A stretch of DNA of 64,000 bases, from assembly GCA_041946965.1 (NCBI GenBank), contig JBHGBM010000012.1:21413-85412 (forward strand), read 5' to 3'. Each line of letters opens with the position of its first letter. Positions within the stretch are counted from its first letter, which is position 1. Made by a program: the position numbers and the translations under genes. Source of the DNA: JBHGBM01 sp041946965 (GTDB taxonomy: Bacteria > Acidobacteriota > Terriglobia > Bryobacterales > Bryobacteraceae). The notes under the pieces were generated by a model that was not told the DNA's origin, did not search any database, and was given only the letters and a program-made list of their open reading frames with translations. This document shows positions 33,883 to 43,087 of the stretch, in pieces.

Positions 33883-36522
33883 TTACTTGCTGACTTGCTG
33901 GAACGCGGGGTCGCGGCGCAGCTCTGCCAGGTCCCCGGCATGCAGGACTTCTTTCATGGGGTGCCCTAACTCGATCGCCCGCCCGATGGCCTTCAGCGCG
34001 TCCTGACGCTGCCCGAGCCTCTCGTATACCAGCCCGCGCCGGAACTGGACCGAGGCCTCTTCCGGAGCCAAGTCCCCAGCCTCGCGCGCGTGCCTGAGCG
34101 CGGCGGACTTGTCCCCTACGCCGGCCAGGTAATAGGCCAGGCTGGCGTGTGTTTCGGCGTGCTTCGGCGCGGCGCGCAGGCGGGCTTCGGCGATCCTTAT
34201 GGCCTCGCGCAGCGCTTCCAGGCCTTTATCGCGCATTCCGGGCACACCCATGTAGGACATGCCCAGGTTGCCCCAGATCACGTGATTCCTGGTGCGCTCC
34301 TCCCTGCTCAGCCGCAGCGCATTTTCGAAATTCGGGATCACCTCTTCGTAGCGCTGGAGGTAGTAGCAGACCGTGCCCAGGTTGGCGTAGGCCTTGGCGG
34401 TAGGCTTGATGGACAGGGATTTCCGCAGGTAGCTGATGGCGTCCTCCGGCCGGTCCATGAGGTGATAGAGCGCACCCACACGCCGGTAAGCGTCCGCGCT
34501 TCGCGTGAATTCCAGCATCAGCAGGAACTGCCGCTCGGCATTGCGGAAATCGCCCATGCGGTAGTACGCCAGCCCGAGGTCGCGGTAAGTGGTCCACAAC
34601 TCCGGGCGGAGCGCGATGGCCGCAGTCAAAGTTTCGATCGCCTGTGCCTTGCGCGCCGGATCGCGCCGGGACATCGCGGCATAGGCGTTGCCGAGCGCAC
34701 GCAGCGCATCGGCGTTCTTGGGCTCGGAGGCGAGCGCCGCTCTCAACTCCCGCACGGCGCTTTCCGGCTCGGTACGCGCCAGCCAGACGTTGGCGAGCGC
34801 GATGTGGGCCTGCGCCATGCGCCGGTCCACCCGCAGGGCTCGCTCGCAACTCTCACGCGCCCGTCCGAGCCATGCGCCGTCCTCGGTGGCCTGATATTTC
34901 GCCAGGTAGGCCTCGCCGAGATGCGCATGGGCCTGCGCGTAGGCGGGGTCCCGGCGGACGGCCTCCTCCAGCAGGGTGATGGCGGGATCCACGTCCTCCA
35001 CCTCGCCGCTGCCCAGATGGCCGATGCCGCGCACGAAGGCGTCGAATGCGGCGGCGTCGCGCGTGCGTCCTGCGTCCAGGCGTCCGCGCTCGGCCGGGGG
35101 CAATTTCAGGTCGAGCATGCCGGCGGCTAGTTCGGAGGCCTCGTCCTGGAGCTTCACCAGCTTCGCGGCGGAGGAATCCAGCGTCCGGCTGGCCGTCTGC
35201 ACGGTGTTCTCGGCGTCCACCAGGTTCACGATGATGCGCACCGCGTCGCCGATGAACTCCACGCTGCCGGTGACGGCGAGCTGCACCTTGAAAATCTTGC
35301 GCGCCTCGGCCGCGCTGGTGATGCTTTCACCGCGAACTTCGGAATACGGCACCACGAGCACGCGGTTCTGGAACGGCTCGGTCTGCGTGAACTTGTTCGA
35401 GATCGTGTTCGCCAGGCCCTCACAGAAGGCGCGGTGCGCGTCCTCCGCGCCCAGGCAGTGGAACGGGACCACCGCCATCAGCCGTGCCGGCTTCGGTGGC
35501 GCCGGCGTGCGTCCGTACCAAACCACTCCCAGAACGGCGGCGGCCACGGCCAGGAACATCAGGAGCACGGCACGCCGCCTCGGTTTGGGCGGCGGGGGTG
35601 CGGCGGACACGAGGACCGCGGTCGGCTGCTCCGACATCGAGACCAGCCTGTGCTGCAAGGCCAGCAGGTCCGTCTCCATCTGTTCCACGTCCTGGTAGCG
35701 TTCGGAGAGCTGCTTGGCCGTGGCGCGCTGGATGATGCGGTCCATCTCCTCGGGCAGGTCGGGACGAACGGCTTTCAACGGCGGCGTCGGTTCCGTCACG
35801 ATGCGGTTGAGCAGGTCGAAGCCGCTCGAAGCGGTGAACGGAAGCCGCCCCGCCGCCAGTTCGTATAGCACGACGCCGAAGGAATAGATGTCCGTGCGGC
35901 AGTCCAGGTCGAGGCCGCGCGCCTGCTCCGGCGACATGTAGGCCACCGTCCCGGCGGGTGCGCCCGGCGCGGTGATGTCGCGCCCGTCATCCGCTTTCGC
36001 CATGCCGAAATCGGTGATCTTGACGATGCGGTCCTCGGAGAACATCACGTTGGAGGATTTCACGTCGCGGTGCAGGATGCCGTGCCGGTGCGCGTGCCGC
36101 AAGCCCGAGGCGATGGCCACGCCGCAGCGCAGCAGCTCGAACGGATCGACGGGCGAGCGCTGTTCCACGGAGCGCTGTATGAGCTGCCGGAGCGTGCCGC
36201 CCGACAGGTACTCCAATACCAGAAACATGCGGCCGGTTTCCGGATCGGTGTCCACGTCGTGCAGCACCACGATGTGCGGGTGGCTCAGGGCGGAAACGGC
36301 GCGGGCTTCGCGCCGGAAGCGTTCCACGGCCTGTTCGGAGTCAAGCAGGTGGGTGGATATGAACTTCAGGGCGACCAGGCGCTCGACGCGCGTATCCCGC
36401 GCCTTATAGACGGCGCCGTAGCCGCCCTCGCCGAGTTTCTCAAGGACCTGGTATCGAGAGACCACGCTTCGCGCCAATCGCAGCAGCCTCCCCTCCCACT
36501 TGGGAAAGCATACGCCCGTCAC
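33883..36522 (-). CDS. Membrane Ser/Thr protein kinase with TPR sensor domain
   Basis: 879 residues. An N-terminal Hanks-type kinase has the glycine loop GEGGYGAVY (31-39), Lys53, HRDVKSSN (151-158), DFGMAK (171-176) and GTVAYMSPEQ. One transmembrane helix lies at about 318-336 after a Pro-rich linker. Outside it are a FlgO/adenylate-cyclase-associated-like alpha/beta domain (AVVPFHCLGAEDAH, AVTGSVEFIGDAVRI) and 7-8 TPR repeats to the C-terminus. The frame opens at GTG 36522 inside an inverted repeat; a TTG at 36475-36477 with GGGAGGGGAGG 9 nt upstream is a credible alternative start. Substrates are unknown; the envelope genes downstream are candidates. Confidence 0.9.
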   Translation of the reverse strand: MTGVCFPKWEGRLLRLARSVVSRYQVLEKLGEGGYGAVYKARDTRVERLVALKFISTHLLDSEQAVERFRREARAVSALSHPHIVVLHDVDTDPETGRMFLVLEYLSGGTLRQLIQRSVEQRSPVDPFELLRCGVAIASGLRHAHRHGILHRDVKSSNVMFSEDRIVKITDFGMAKADDGRDITAPGAPAGTVAYMSPEQARGLDLDCRTDIYSFGVVLYELAAGRLPFTASSGFDLLNRIVTEPTPPLKAVRPDLPEEMDRIIQRATAKQLSERYQDVEQMETDLLALQHRLVSMSEQPTAVLVSAAPPPPKPRRRAVLLMFLAVAAAVLGVVWYGRTPAPPKPARLMAVVPFHCLGAEDAHRAFCEGLANTISNKFTQTEPFQNRVLVVPYSEVRGESITSAAEARKIFKVQLAVTGSVEFIGDAVRIIVNLVDAENTVQTASRTLDSSAAKLVKLQDEASELAAGMLDLKLPPAERGRLDAGRTRDAAAFDAFVRGIGHLGSGEVEDVDPAITLLEEAVRRDPAYAQAHAHLGEAYLAKYQATEDGAWLGRARESCERALRVDRRMAQAHIALANVWLARTEPESAVRELRAALASEPKNADALRALGNAYAAMSRRDPARKAQAIETLTAAIALRPELWTTYRDLGLAYYRMGDFRNAERQFLLMLEFTRSADAYRRVGALYHLMDRPEDAISYLRKSLSIKPTAKAYANLGTVCYYLQRYEEVIPNFENALRLSREERTRNHVIWGNLGMSYMGVPGMRDKGLEALREAIRIAEARLRAAPKHAETHASLAYYLAGVGDKSAALRHAREAGDLAPEEASVQFRRGLVYERLGQRQDALKAIGRAIELGHPMKEVLHAGDLAELRRDPAFQQVSK

Positions 36523-36528
36523 GGGCGT
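36512..36528. repeat. 8-bp inverted repeat at the kinase gene start
   Basis: ACGCCCGT (36512-36519), C, ACGGGCGT (36521-36528). It contains the GTG that opens the kinase reading frame and may be an operator or a translation-blocking hairpin. Confidence 0.3.
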
Positions 36529-36575
36529 TACGCAAGCGCGCCGCGGCTGCTGTTTCTAGTATGCTCAGAGGTGAT

Positions 36576-37526
36576 ATGAAAATCACGCGCAGGCATGTGC
36601 TGGCCGGAAGCGCCACCCTCGCCGCACAGGCCCAGTCACGCAAAGTGTGGCGCCCCAAGCTTGGCATTCTGTGCCGCTTTTCGCAGCAGAATCTCGCGTT
36701 TGCGAAGAACGCCGGCTTCACCAGCCTCCAACTCATGACCGACGGCGCGTCGCTCAACCCGGAGCGCGTGGACGACTCCCGGCTCCAGTTTATCCGCGCG
36801 CAGGTGGCCGCGAACAACCTGTACCTCTCCTCGGTGGGCGACACGGTGAACCACGTGGCGCCGGAGGCGGAGGCGCGCGCCCGCGCCAACGCGCGGTTCG
36901 TCAAGGTGATCGAGATGGCAGGCAAACTCGGCGCGCCCTACGTCGGCACCGCCTCGGGCACCATTCCAGGACGCCCACTCAAGGAGCAGGTGGCTGAAAT
37001 CGTCAAGGTTTATACGGAGAAATACTTCCCCGCCTGCCAGCAGCACAAAGTGCGCATCCTTTGGGAGCCCTGGGCCGGCGGGCCGAACATCGCCACGGGG
37101 CCGGTCGGCTATGAGGCGCTGTTCTCCGCTTTCGGCGACAGTCCTTATATCGGCTTGCAGTACGATCCCTCGCACCTGCGCTGGCAGATGATGGATCCCA
37201 TACAGGCGGCGCGTGACTTCATCGACAAGATCTACGACGTCCACCTTAAGGACGTGGAGATCATCGAGTCCGTGCTGCGGCGCACCGGCATCAACCCGCT
37301 AGCGCGCGCGCGCTGGTGGCGCTTCCGGCTGCCGGGTTCCGGCATCGTGGACTGGAGGTCGTTCTTCACCGTTCTGGCCGACTCCGGCTACCAGGGCGCC
37401 ATGAACATTGAGCACGAGGACGAGCTCTACTATCCGCCCTACGACGCGAGCGGCGAATTCACGCCGCAGTTCAAACAGGGGTTCCAGGTGGCGCGGGCAT
37501 TTCTGAAGCAGTACGTCCCCGAATAA
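36576..37526 (+). CDS. Exported sugar phosphate isomerase/epimerase-like protein
   Basis: 316 residues from ATG 36576, chosen for the AGAGGTGAT site and the Tat-like N-terminus MKITRRHVLAGSATLAAQA. The xylose-isomerase-like TIM barrel shows VRILWEPWAGGPNIATG (metal Glu), LQYDPSHLRWQMMDP (Asp/His ligands), DVHLKDVEII (His ligand) and NIEHEDELY (Glu ligand). Members include IolE/IolI-like dehydratases and epimerases, but no single activity can be chosen. It is followed after 4 bp by a secreted carboxypeptidase-regulatory protein. Confidence 0.8.
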   Translation: MKITRRHVLAGSATLAAQAQSRKVWRPKLGILCRFSQQNLAFAKNAGFTSLQLMTDGASLNPERVDDSRLQFIRAQVAANNLYLSSVGDTVNHVAPEAEARARANARFVKVIEMAGKLGAPYVGTASGTIPGRPLKEQVAEIVKVYTEKYFPACQQHKVRILWEPWAGGPNIATGPVGYEALFSAFGDSPYIGLQYDPSHLRWQMMDPIQAARDFIDKIYDVHLKDVEIIESVLRRTGINPLARARWWRFRLPGSGIVDWRSFFTVLADSGYQGAMNIEHEDELYYPPYDASGEFTPQFKQGFQVARAFLKQYVPE

Positions 37527-37530
37527 GGGG

Positions 37531-39123
37531 GTGGCGGTGCGGGCTGCGACCATCGCCGTTCTCCTGTCGGCAGCCGCGGGCGGCTGCCTGGCGCAGCAGG
37601 AACCCTGTTCCGTGGAGGGCGCGGTCTACAACTCATCCACGGGCGAGCCGCTCAAAAAAGTGCAGGTCACGCTCCGTGGCATGGCCACCGCCGGCATGTT
37701 CGGCGCCGTTACTGACGCCTCGGGCCGCTTTTCCATCACGGGGGTAAACCCCGGCCGGTACATGTTGATGGCGGAACGCACGGGGTTCGTCCGCGCCGAG
37801 TACGGCGGGCGCGGGCGGAGGGGCGCGGCCTTCACGCTCGCCGCCGGGCAGCGCCTGAAAGACGTGGTGTTTCGCCTGGTGCCCCACGGCGTTATCGCGG
37901 GACGGGTGCTGGACGAGGACGGCGAACCGGTGGCGAACGCCAGCGTCGCGCTGCTGCGGCCGGGATACGTGGCCGGGGCGCGAAGGCTCACACCGGCGGG
38001 AGGCGCCAACACGAACGACCTGGGCGAGTATCGCGTGCCCGGCCTGGCGGCGGGAAAGTATTACCTCTCGGCGACCTTTCGTTATCCCCCCATGCAGGGC
38101 GGCATCGCGGAGGAGAGCTACGTCACCACGTATTACCCGAACACCCTGGATCCAGGCGCGGCGGCGCCCATCGAGCTTACCACCGCCGCGCAATTGCGCG
38201 GCATGGACATCACCCTCCGGCGCGCGCGCACGTACCGGATTTCGGGCCGCGTGACGGTTCCGGCAGGCTCGGGGCGGCGCAACGTGCTGGTGTTCCTCGC
38301 GCCGCGAGACACCGCCATGCACGGCTACGGCGGGCGCAGCGCGCAGATGGCGCAGGACGGCAAGTTCGAGTTGCGCAACGTGCTGCCCGGCGCCTATACG
38401 CTCGCCGCGCACTCTTACGATGAAGGCCGCCGGTACAGCGCCAGCCAGCCGCTCGACGTGGGCCACGGCGACGTGGAAGGGATCAGCCTGACGGTTTCAC
38501 CCGGTCTTGAAGTCAGCGGGCGCGTTCGCGTGGAAGGAGGCGGACAAACGCAGTTCAAGGGCGCGCGGGTGGTGCTCCGGCCCGTGAACGACGCCAACCT
38601 GGAGGCCAATGCGGGCGGCTCGGCCGCCGTCGGCGAGGACGGTTCGTTTACCATAAACACTTTGACGCCCGATGCGTACGTGGTGCAGATGTTCAGCGCG
38701 CCGGAGAACTTGTATGTCAAGTCCGTGCGGGCGGGCGACGGCCCCGCTGCGCAGGACACCGTCACCATCGAAGCGGGCGCGGCGGCGCTCGACATCCTGC
38801 TGAGCCGCGCGGGCGGGCAGGTGGACGGCGTGGTGATGGAAGAGCAGCAGCCCGCCCCCGGCGTTACCGTGGTGCTGGTTCCCCAGGAGAGCCGCGAGCC
38901 GCCATTCGACCGCTCCCGCGTGTCCGCCACCGGCCGCGAAGGCAAGTTCAGCTTTAAAGGCGTTCCGCCCGGCGATTACCGGCTGTATTCGTGGGCCGAC
39001 GCGGAACCCGGCGCGTGGCAGGACCCCGAGTTCCTCAAGCGCTTCACCGGGGACAGTGTCACGGTGCGCGAAAACGGACGCGAAACCGTGCAGGTAAGGC
39101 TGCTTTTCGCGGAGGAGCGATGA
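37531..39123 (+). CDS. Secreted carboxypeptidase-regulatory-like domain protein
   Basis: 530 residues with a signal peptide (cut near CLAQQ). Four to five tandem beta-sandwich modules of the carboxypeptidase-regulatory type follow, for example VEGAVYNSSTGEPLKKVQVT, GVIAGRVLDEDGEPVANAS, YRISGRVTVPAGSGRRNV, LEVSGRVRVEGGGQ and GQVDGVVMEEQQPAPGVT. There is no catalytic motif; it is probably an extracellular adhesive or carbohydrate-binding protein. It starts with GTG 37531 after AAGGGGG. Its stop overlaps the ATG of the next gene by 4 bp. Confidence 0.78.
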   Translation: MAVRAATIAVLLSAAAGGCLAQQEPCSVEGAVYNSSTGEPLKKVQVTLRGMATAGMFGAVTDASGRFSITGVNPGRYMLMAERTGFVRAEYGGRGRRGAAFTLAAGQRLKDVVFRLVPHGVIAGRVLDEDGEPVANASVALLRPGYVAGARRLTPAGGANTNDLGEYRVPGLAAGKYYLSATFRYPPMQGGIAEESYVTTYYPNTLDPGAAAPIELTTAAQLRGMDITLRRARTYRISGRVTVPAGSGRRNVLVFLAPRDTAMHGYGGRSAQMAQDGKFELRNVLPGAYTLAAHSYDEGRRYSASQPLDVGHGDVEGISLTVSPGLEVSGRVRVEGGGQTQFKGARVVLRPVNDANLEANAGGSAAVGEDGSFTINTLTPDAYVVQMFSAPENLYVKSVRAGDGPAAQDTVTIEAGAAALDILLSRAGGQVDGVVMEEQQPAPGVTVVLVPQESREPPFDRSRVSATGREGKFSFKGVPPGDYRLYSWADAEPGAWQDPEFLKRFTGDSVTVRENGRETVQVRLLFAEER

Positions 39124-39929
39124 CCACGCGCACGTTCGGGTGGACCGGCGAGCAGGTGCCCGTCATAGGCCAGGGCACGTGGATGTCGCGCGGGGTTTCC
39201 GCCGTGCAGGCGCTGCGCGCGGGCCTGGATCTCGGCATGACCCACGTGGACACGGCCGAGATGTACGGCAACGAGCAGATGGTCGGGGAAGCCATCGCGG
39301 GCCGGCGGGACGAGGTGTTCCTGGTCACCAAGGTTCTGCCCTCGAACGCCTCCTACGAGGGCACGCTGCGTGCGTGCGAGCAGAGCCTGGCGCGGCTCGG
39401 CGTGGACCACGTGGACCTGTACCTTCTGCACTGGCCCGGCAGCCACCCGATCGGCGAAACCATGCGGGCGATGGAGAAACTGGCGGCGGAGGGGTTGACG
39501 CGCTACATCGGGGTGAGCAACTTCGATCTCGAGGAATTGCGGGAGGCCGAAGCCGCGCTGCGCAATGGGCGCATTGCGTGCAACCAGGTGCTCTATCACC
39601 TGGGCGACCGGGGCATCGAGCGCAGGCTGCTGCCCTATTGCCGCCAGCGGCAGATCGCCGTGGTGGGCTACAGTCCCTTCGGCCACAGTGGCTTCCGCGG
39701 CGGTGGCGTGCTGGAGGAAATCGCGCGGCGCAACGGGCGCACCGTGCGGCAGGTGGCGCTCAACTTCCTGACGCGCGAGGACGTGTTCGCCATTCCCAAG
39801 GCTTCCAACGTCGAGCACGTGCGCGAGAACGCCGGCGGCGCCGGCTGGCGGCTCTCGCCCGAGGACATCGCGGCCATTGACCGCGCCTTCCCCGCCCCCG
39901 TGCGGGATGTGCCGCTAGGAATGATTTAG
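39120..39929 (+). CDS. Aldo/keto reductase
   Basis: 269 residues; ATG 39120 overlaps the previous stop (ATGA). The AKR tetrad is complete: Asp and Tyr in THVDTAEMYG, Lys in FLVTKVLPS, His in LYLLHWPGS. RYIGVSNFD and the C-terminal FAIPKASNVEHVRENAG cofactor loop are present, so an NAD(P)H-dependent carbonyl reductase is likely. The substrate is unknown. It ends convergent to the GH127 gene with a 4-bp overlap. Confidence 0.88.
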   Translation: MTTRTFGWTGEQVPVIGQGTWMSRGVSAVQALRAGLDLGMTHVDTAEMYGNEQMVGEAIAGRRDEVFLVTKVLPSNASYEGTLRACEQSLARLGVDHVDLYLLHWPGSHPIGETMRAMEKLAAEGLTRYIGVSNFDLEELREAEAALRNGRIACNQVLYHLGDRGIERRLLPYCRQRQIAVVGYSPFGHSGFRGGGVLEEIARRNGRTVRQVALNFLTREDVFAIPKASNVEHVRENAGGAGWRLSPEDIAAIDRAFPAPVRDVPLGMI

Positions 39930-41743
39930 TTAGTTAGTTGTTCCGCCGGCAGGTACGTCAGCCAGCGGTTGTCCTCGCCGCGGTTGGCGCGCGCGTAAAA
40001 CGGAATCAGTTTCCCGTTCGGCAGAGTGAGCACGTTCACGCCACCCAGCAGGTTCGGCATCCAACGCACGCGCACGCCGGCGGCCGTGGGCCGCACCCGC
40101 ACCTTTTCGAGCGGAATGGCGGAGTCCTGCTGCTCCAGGCAGTACACCAGCGGGCCGCGCGCGAACGCGACCTGTCCCTGGTTTTCCTTGTCGCGCGGGT
40201 CCGGCAGGATCACCCGCACGGGCATGGGGAGCCGCAGCCGGACCACGTCGCCGGCCTTCCAGGCGCGCTCCAGAACCGCGTACTGTCCGGCGGGCACGGG
40301 CTTTGCGCGCTCCTTGTTCACCGCCGCCGTGGCCCCCTCCGCCCATGCGGGGATGCGCAGGCGCAGTGCGGTTCGCGAGGCCTCCTCGATGCGGATGAGC
40401 ACATCGCCCTGGTGCGGATAGGCGGTCTCTATCGAGAGCGCCAGCGGCTGCCGCAGCCGCGCGGAGGTGTAAAGATTCACGTACACGCCGTCGCGGCCGT
40501 ACGAGAAGAGGTACTCGCCGAGCGCCCCGAAGAAACGCCACTCGTTGGTGATGCAGCAGGCGGTGCTGTGGATGGCCGGCAGGCGCGTGCGCGCGGTGAG
40601 CGGCCCGTCATGGTCGGTCTTCTTGCCCAGGTCCCCGGTCATGCGCAGCGGGTTGTAGTAGAACGTGCCCAGGTGGTCCAGCGAGACCGCGCCCAGAAAG
40701 TGGTTATACAGGATCGTCTCGATGCGGTCGTAAAACCGGCTTTCACCGGTAAGCCCGTGCATGCGGAGGGCGAACATCATAAGCGAGATGGAGGTGCAGG
40801 TCTCGGCGATGTCGCGCCGCTCATGGGTGGTCAATTGCGGCAGCCAGTACGGCTCCTTCTGGTACGCTTCATGCACGCTGACCCCTCCGGCGACGAAGGA
40901 GCGCGTCGTCACGATCTCGTCCCACAACTCGCCCAGCCCGGCGCGGAACTCCTCGCGGCCGGTTTCAAGCGCCAGGTCCGCATAACCCGCCAACAGGTAG
41001 TTGGTGCGCACGGCGTGGCGCCCCGTGATGAGCGCCGGCCCCACGGGAATCAATTTGGTGAGCGTAATGGAAAAATCCAGGTAGCGGGGTTCGCCGGTGG
41101 CGCGGTAAAGGCGCAGCAGCCCGAGTTCGTATTCGGAATGCTCGCGCCGCGCCACGGTTTCAAAATAGGGGTTGCCCTTACGGTGCTCGGCGATGAGGTA
41201 GTCCGCCCAGCGCCGGGCGGCATCCAGCAGCGTACGGCGGCCGGTGACTCGGTAATGCGCCACGGCGGCCTCGAAGAAATGACCCGCGGTGTACAGGTCG
41301 TGGTTGATGCGCGTATCGAAGCGCTGGTTCGGCGGGACCTGCGTATTGATGTAGCCGTCCGGCTGCTGGCAGGCAATCACCAGCCCGGCGATGCGTTCCA
41401 GTTGCGCTTCGAGTTCCGCGTCGCCCGTGACCTTCACGGTGTACGCCGCGCCCTCCATCCACTTGTAGAGGTCCGAATCGGACGCCAGACGATCAGTTTC
41501 CGGGCCGGGTTCGCGCCCGGCGGCGCGCGCTTCGAAGCGCCGCGGAATCGGGCTTTTCAGCCCCGCCATGAGGCTGGGCCGGTTGGCGTCCACGTGCCGG
41601 CCGAGGAAACCCGCCGCCTTGACGTTGGCCAGCGGCACGGGGCGGCAGCGCGCGTACGTCTCGCCCCAATCCGCCGCGTACACGGCGCCGCCGGCGGCGC
41701 CGAGCGGCGCGGCGGCGGCGAGAATCAGCAGGAGGAAACGCAT
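39926..41743 (-). CDS. Exported GH127-family (DUF1680) glycosidase
   Basis: 605 residues from ATG 41741-41743 (MRFLLLILAAAAPLGAAGG signal peptide). The frame is open much further upstream but that part is antisense to the next gene. It has the (alpha/alpha)6-barrel features of GH127/DUF1680: MEGAAYTVKVTGD, QPDGYINTQVPP, AGHFFEAAVAHY, ETCTSISLMMFALRM and the STACCITNEWRFFG segment matching the Cys pair of the zinc/nucleophile site. Known relatives are beta-L-arabinofuranosidases acting on plant glycans. No other arabinan genes are adjacent. Confidence 0.85.
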   Translation of the reverse strand: MRFLLLILAAAAPLGAAGGAVYAADWGETYARCRPVPLANVKAAGFLGRHVDANRPSLMAGLKSPIPRRFEARAAGREPGPETDRLASDSDLYKWMEGAAYTVKVTGDAELEAQLERIAGLVIACQQPDGYINTQVPPNQRFDTRINHDLYTAGHFFEAAVAHYRVTGRRTLLDAARRWADYLIAEHRKGNPYFETVARREHSEYELGLLRLYRATGEPRYLDFSITLTKLIPVGPALITGRHAVRTNYLLAGYADLALETGREEFRAGLGELWDEIVTTRSFVAGGVSVHEAYQKEPYWLPQLTTHERRDIAETCTSISLMMFALRMHGLTGESRFYDRIETILYNHFLGAVSLDHLGTFYYNPLRMTGDLGKKTDHDGPLTARTRLPAIHSTACCITNEWRFFGALGEYLFSYGRDGVYVNLYTSARLRQPLALSIETAYPHQGDVLIRIEEASRTALRLRIPAWAEGATAAVNKERAKPVPAGQYAVLERAWKAGDVVRLRLPMPVRVILPDPRDKENQGQVAFARGPLVYCLEQQDSAIPLEKVRVRPTAAGVRVRWMPNLLGGVNVLTLPNGKLIPFYARANRGEDNRWLTYLPAEQLTN

Positions 41744-41823
41744 CAAAACACCATTCTGGCCCCGAGCTGAATGTGACGCGCGGGCTGAAGGTGGAGGTCG
41801 AGCGCCCGAACGCCGGAACCTCC

Positions 41824-41833
41824 TGTCGCGACA
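41824..41833. promoter_or_regulatory. TGTCGCGACA palindrome in a divergent gap
   Basis: A perfect 10-bp palindrome followed by TATATT-like sequence in the 147-bp gap between the GH127 and FG-GAP genes. A second perfect 10-bp palindrome, CGGGTACCCG, lies at 41873-41882, 8 bp before the FG-GAP start. They are possible operators only. Confidence 0.25.
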
Positions 41834-41890
41834 TTCTATATTAGCCCGGCAGCTTGCCTTCCGGCGCGCGATCGGGTACCCGTAATACTT

Positions 41891-43087
41891 GTGAAGGCAC
41901 AAGCCGTTCTTACCATGGCTGCCGCCGCGCTGCTCGCAGCCGGCATCTGTCCGGCACAGACCTGGAAGCACCTCTCGACCACCACCGGCGACCTGCCCGT
42001 CCCCAACACGGGCAGGCAGCAGACCGCCTCGGCGGTGTTCGATATCGACAAGGACGGCGTCAACGACTTCGTCATCACCGAGCGCACCGCCGCGCCCGCC
42101 GCGGTCTGGTACCGCCGCGGCAAGGCTGGCTGGACGCGCAACATCCTGGAGCCCGGCCCGCTGCGCATTGAGGCCGGGTCCCTCTCCCACGACGTGGATG
42201 GCGACGGCGATCTCGACTTCATCGCCGGCGGCGACGGCCAGGCCAACGAAGTCTGGTGGTGGGAGAATCCATATCCCAACTACACCGGGGCCGGTTGGAA
42301 GCGCCGTATCATCAAGAGCGGCGGCGCGCCGAAGCATCACGACCAGATGGCTGGCGATTTCGATGGCGACGGCAAAGCCGAGCTGGTCTTCTGGAACCAG
42401 GGCGCGCAGAAGCTCCTGATGGCGCGTATCCCCGCCGATCCGCGCACCGCTTCGCCCTGGCCCGTCTCCGAGATCTACGGCTACAGCGCCGATAGCGAGC
42501 CGGAGCAGCGCGGCAAGGCGGACCGGTTCAGACGCGTGAATGAGCACGAGGGGCTGGCCAAGGCCGACATCGACGGCGACGGCAAGCTCGATATCGTGGG
42601 CGGCGCCCGCTGGTTCAAGCACACCGGCGGCAGCCGGTTTCAGGTCAACCTGATTGATCCGAGCTACAGCTTCTCACGTGCCGCCGCCGGGCAACTCAAG
42701 GCGGGCGGGCGGCCCGAAGTCGTTCTGGTAGTGGGCGATGGTTTTGGTCCGCTGATGATGTACGAGTGGCTGAAAGGCGCCTGGGTGGGCCGCAAGATCA
42801 TCGATATCGAACACGGCCACAGCCTCGACCTGCTGGATTTCAACGGCGACGGCAACCTGGACATCTTCTGCGCCGAGATGCGGCTGAGCGGCGGCAACCC
42901 CAACGCGAAGATTTACATCCTGCTGGGCGACGGCAACGGGAATTTCAAGACCACCGTAGTCGCCACCGGGTACGGCAATCACGAATCGCGCATCGCGGAC
43001 CTGGACGGCAACGGCACGTTCGACATTCTGGGCAAGCCCTACAACTGGGAAACGCCGCGGCTGGATATCTGGCTCAGCGCGAAATAA
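41891..43087 (+). CDS. Secreted FG-GAP/VCBS repeat protein
   Basis: 398 residues with a signal peptide ending at ICPAQ. It contains calcium-binding style repeats: FDIDKDGVNDFVITE, HDVDGDGDLDFIAGGD, GDFDGDGKAELVFWN, ADIDGDGKLDIVGGA, LDFNGDGNLDIFCAE and ADLDGNGTFDILGK, which together would form a beta-propeller. Such proteins are common secreted binding proteins in Acidobacteria. The start is GTG 41891 without a clear SD. The 3' end overlaps the convergent HAD gene by 14 bp. Confidence 0.8.
   Translation: MKAQAVLTMAAAALLAAGICPAQTWKHLSTTTGDLPVPNTGRQQTASAVFDIDKDGVNDFVITERTAAPAAVWYRRGKAGWTRNILEPGPLRIEAGSLSHDVDGDGDLDFIAGGDGQANEVWWWENPYPNYTGAGWKRRIIKSGGAPKHHDQMAGDFDGDGKAELVFWNQGAQKLLMARIPADPRTASPWPVSEIYGYSADSEPEQRGKADRFRRVNEHEGLAKADIDGDGKLDIVGGARWFKHTGGSRFQVNLIDPSYSFSRAAAGQLKAGGRPEVVLVVGDGFGPLMMYEWLKGAWVGRKIIDIEHGHSLDLLDFNGDGNLDIFCAEMRLSGGNPNAKIYILLGDGNGNFKTTVVATGYGNHESRIADLDGNGTFDILGKPYNWETPRLDIWLSAK

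Noticed and set aside
39927..39940. TTAG tandem repeat near the aldo/keto reductase and GH127 ends
   Set aside because: Only three short units, formed by two overlapping stop codons; no sign of a functional repeat array.
41744..42622. Open frame extending the GH127 gene upstream by about 290 codons
   Set aside because: This part is antisense to the FG-GAP gene and lacks domains; the signal peptide begins at 41743.
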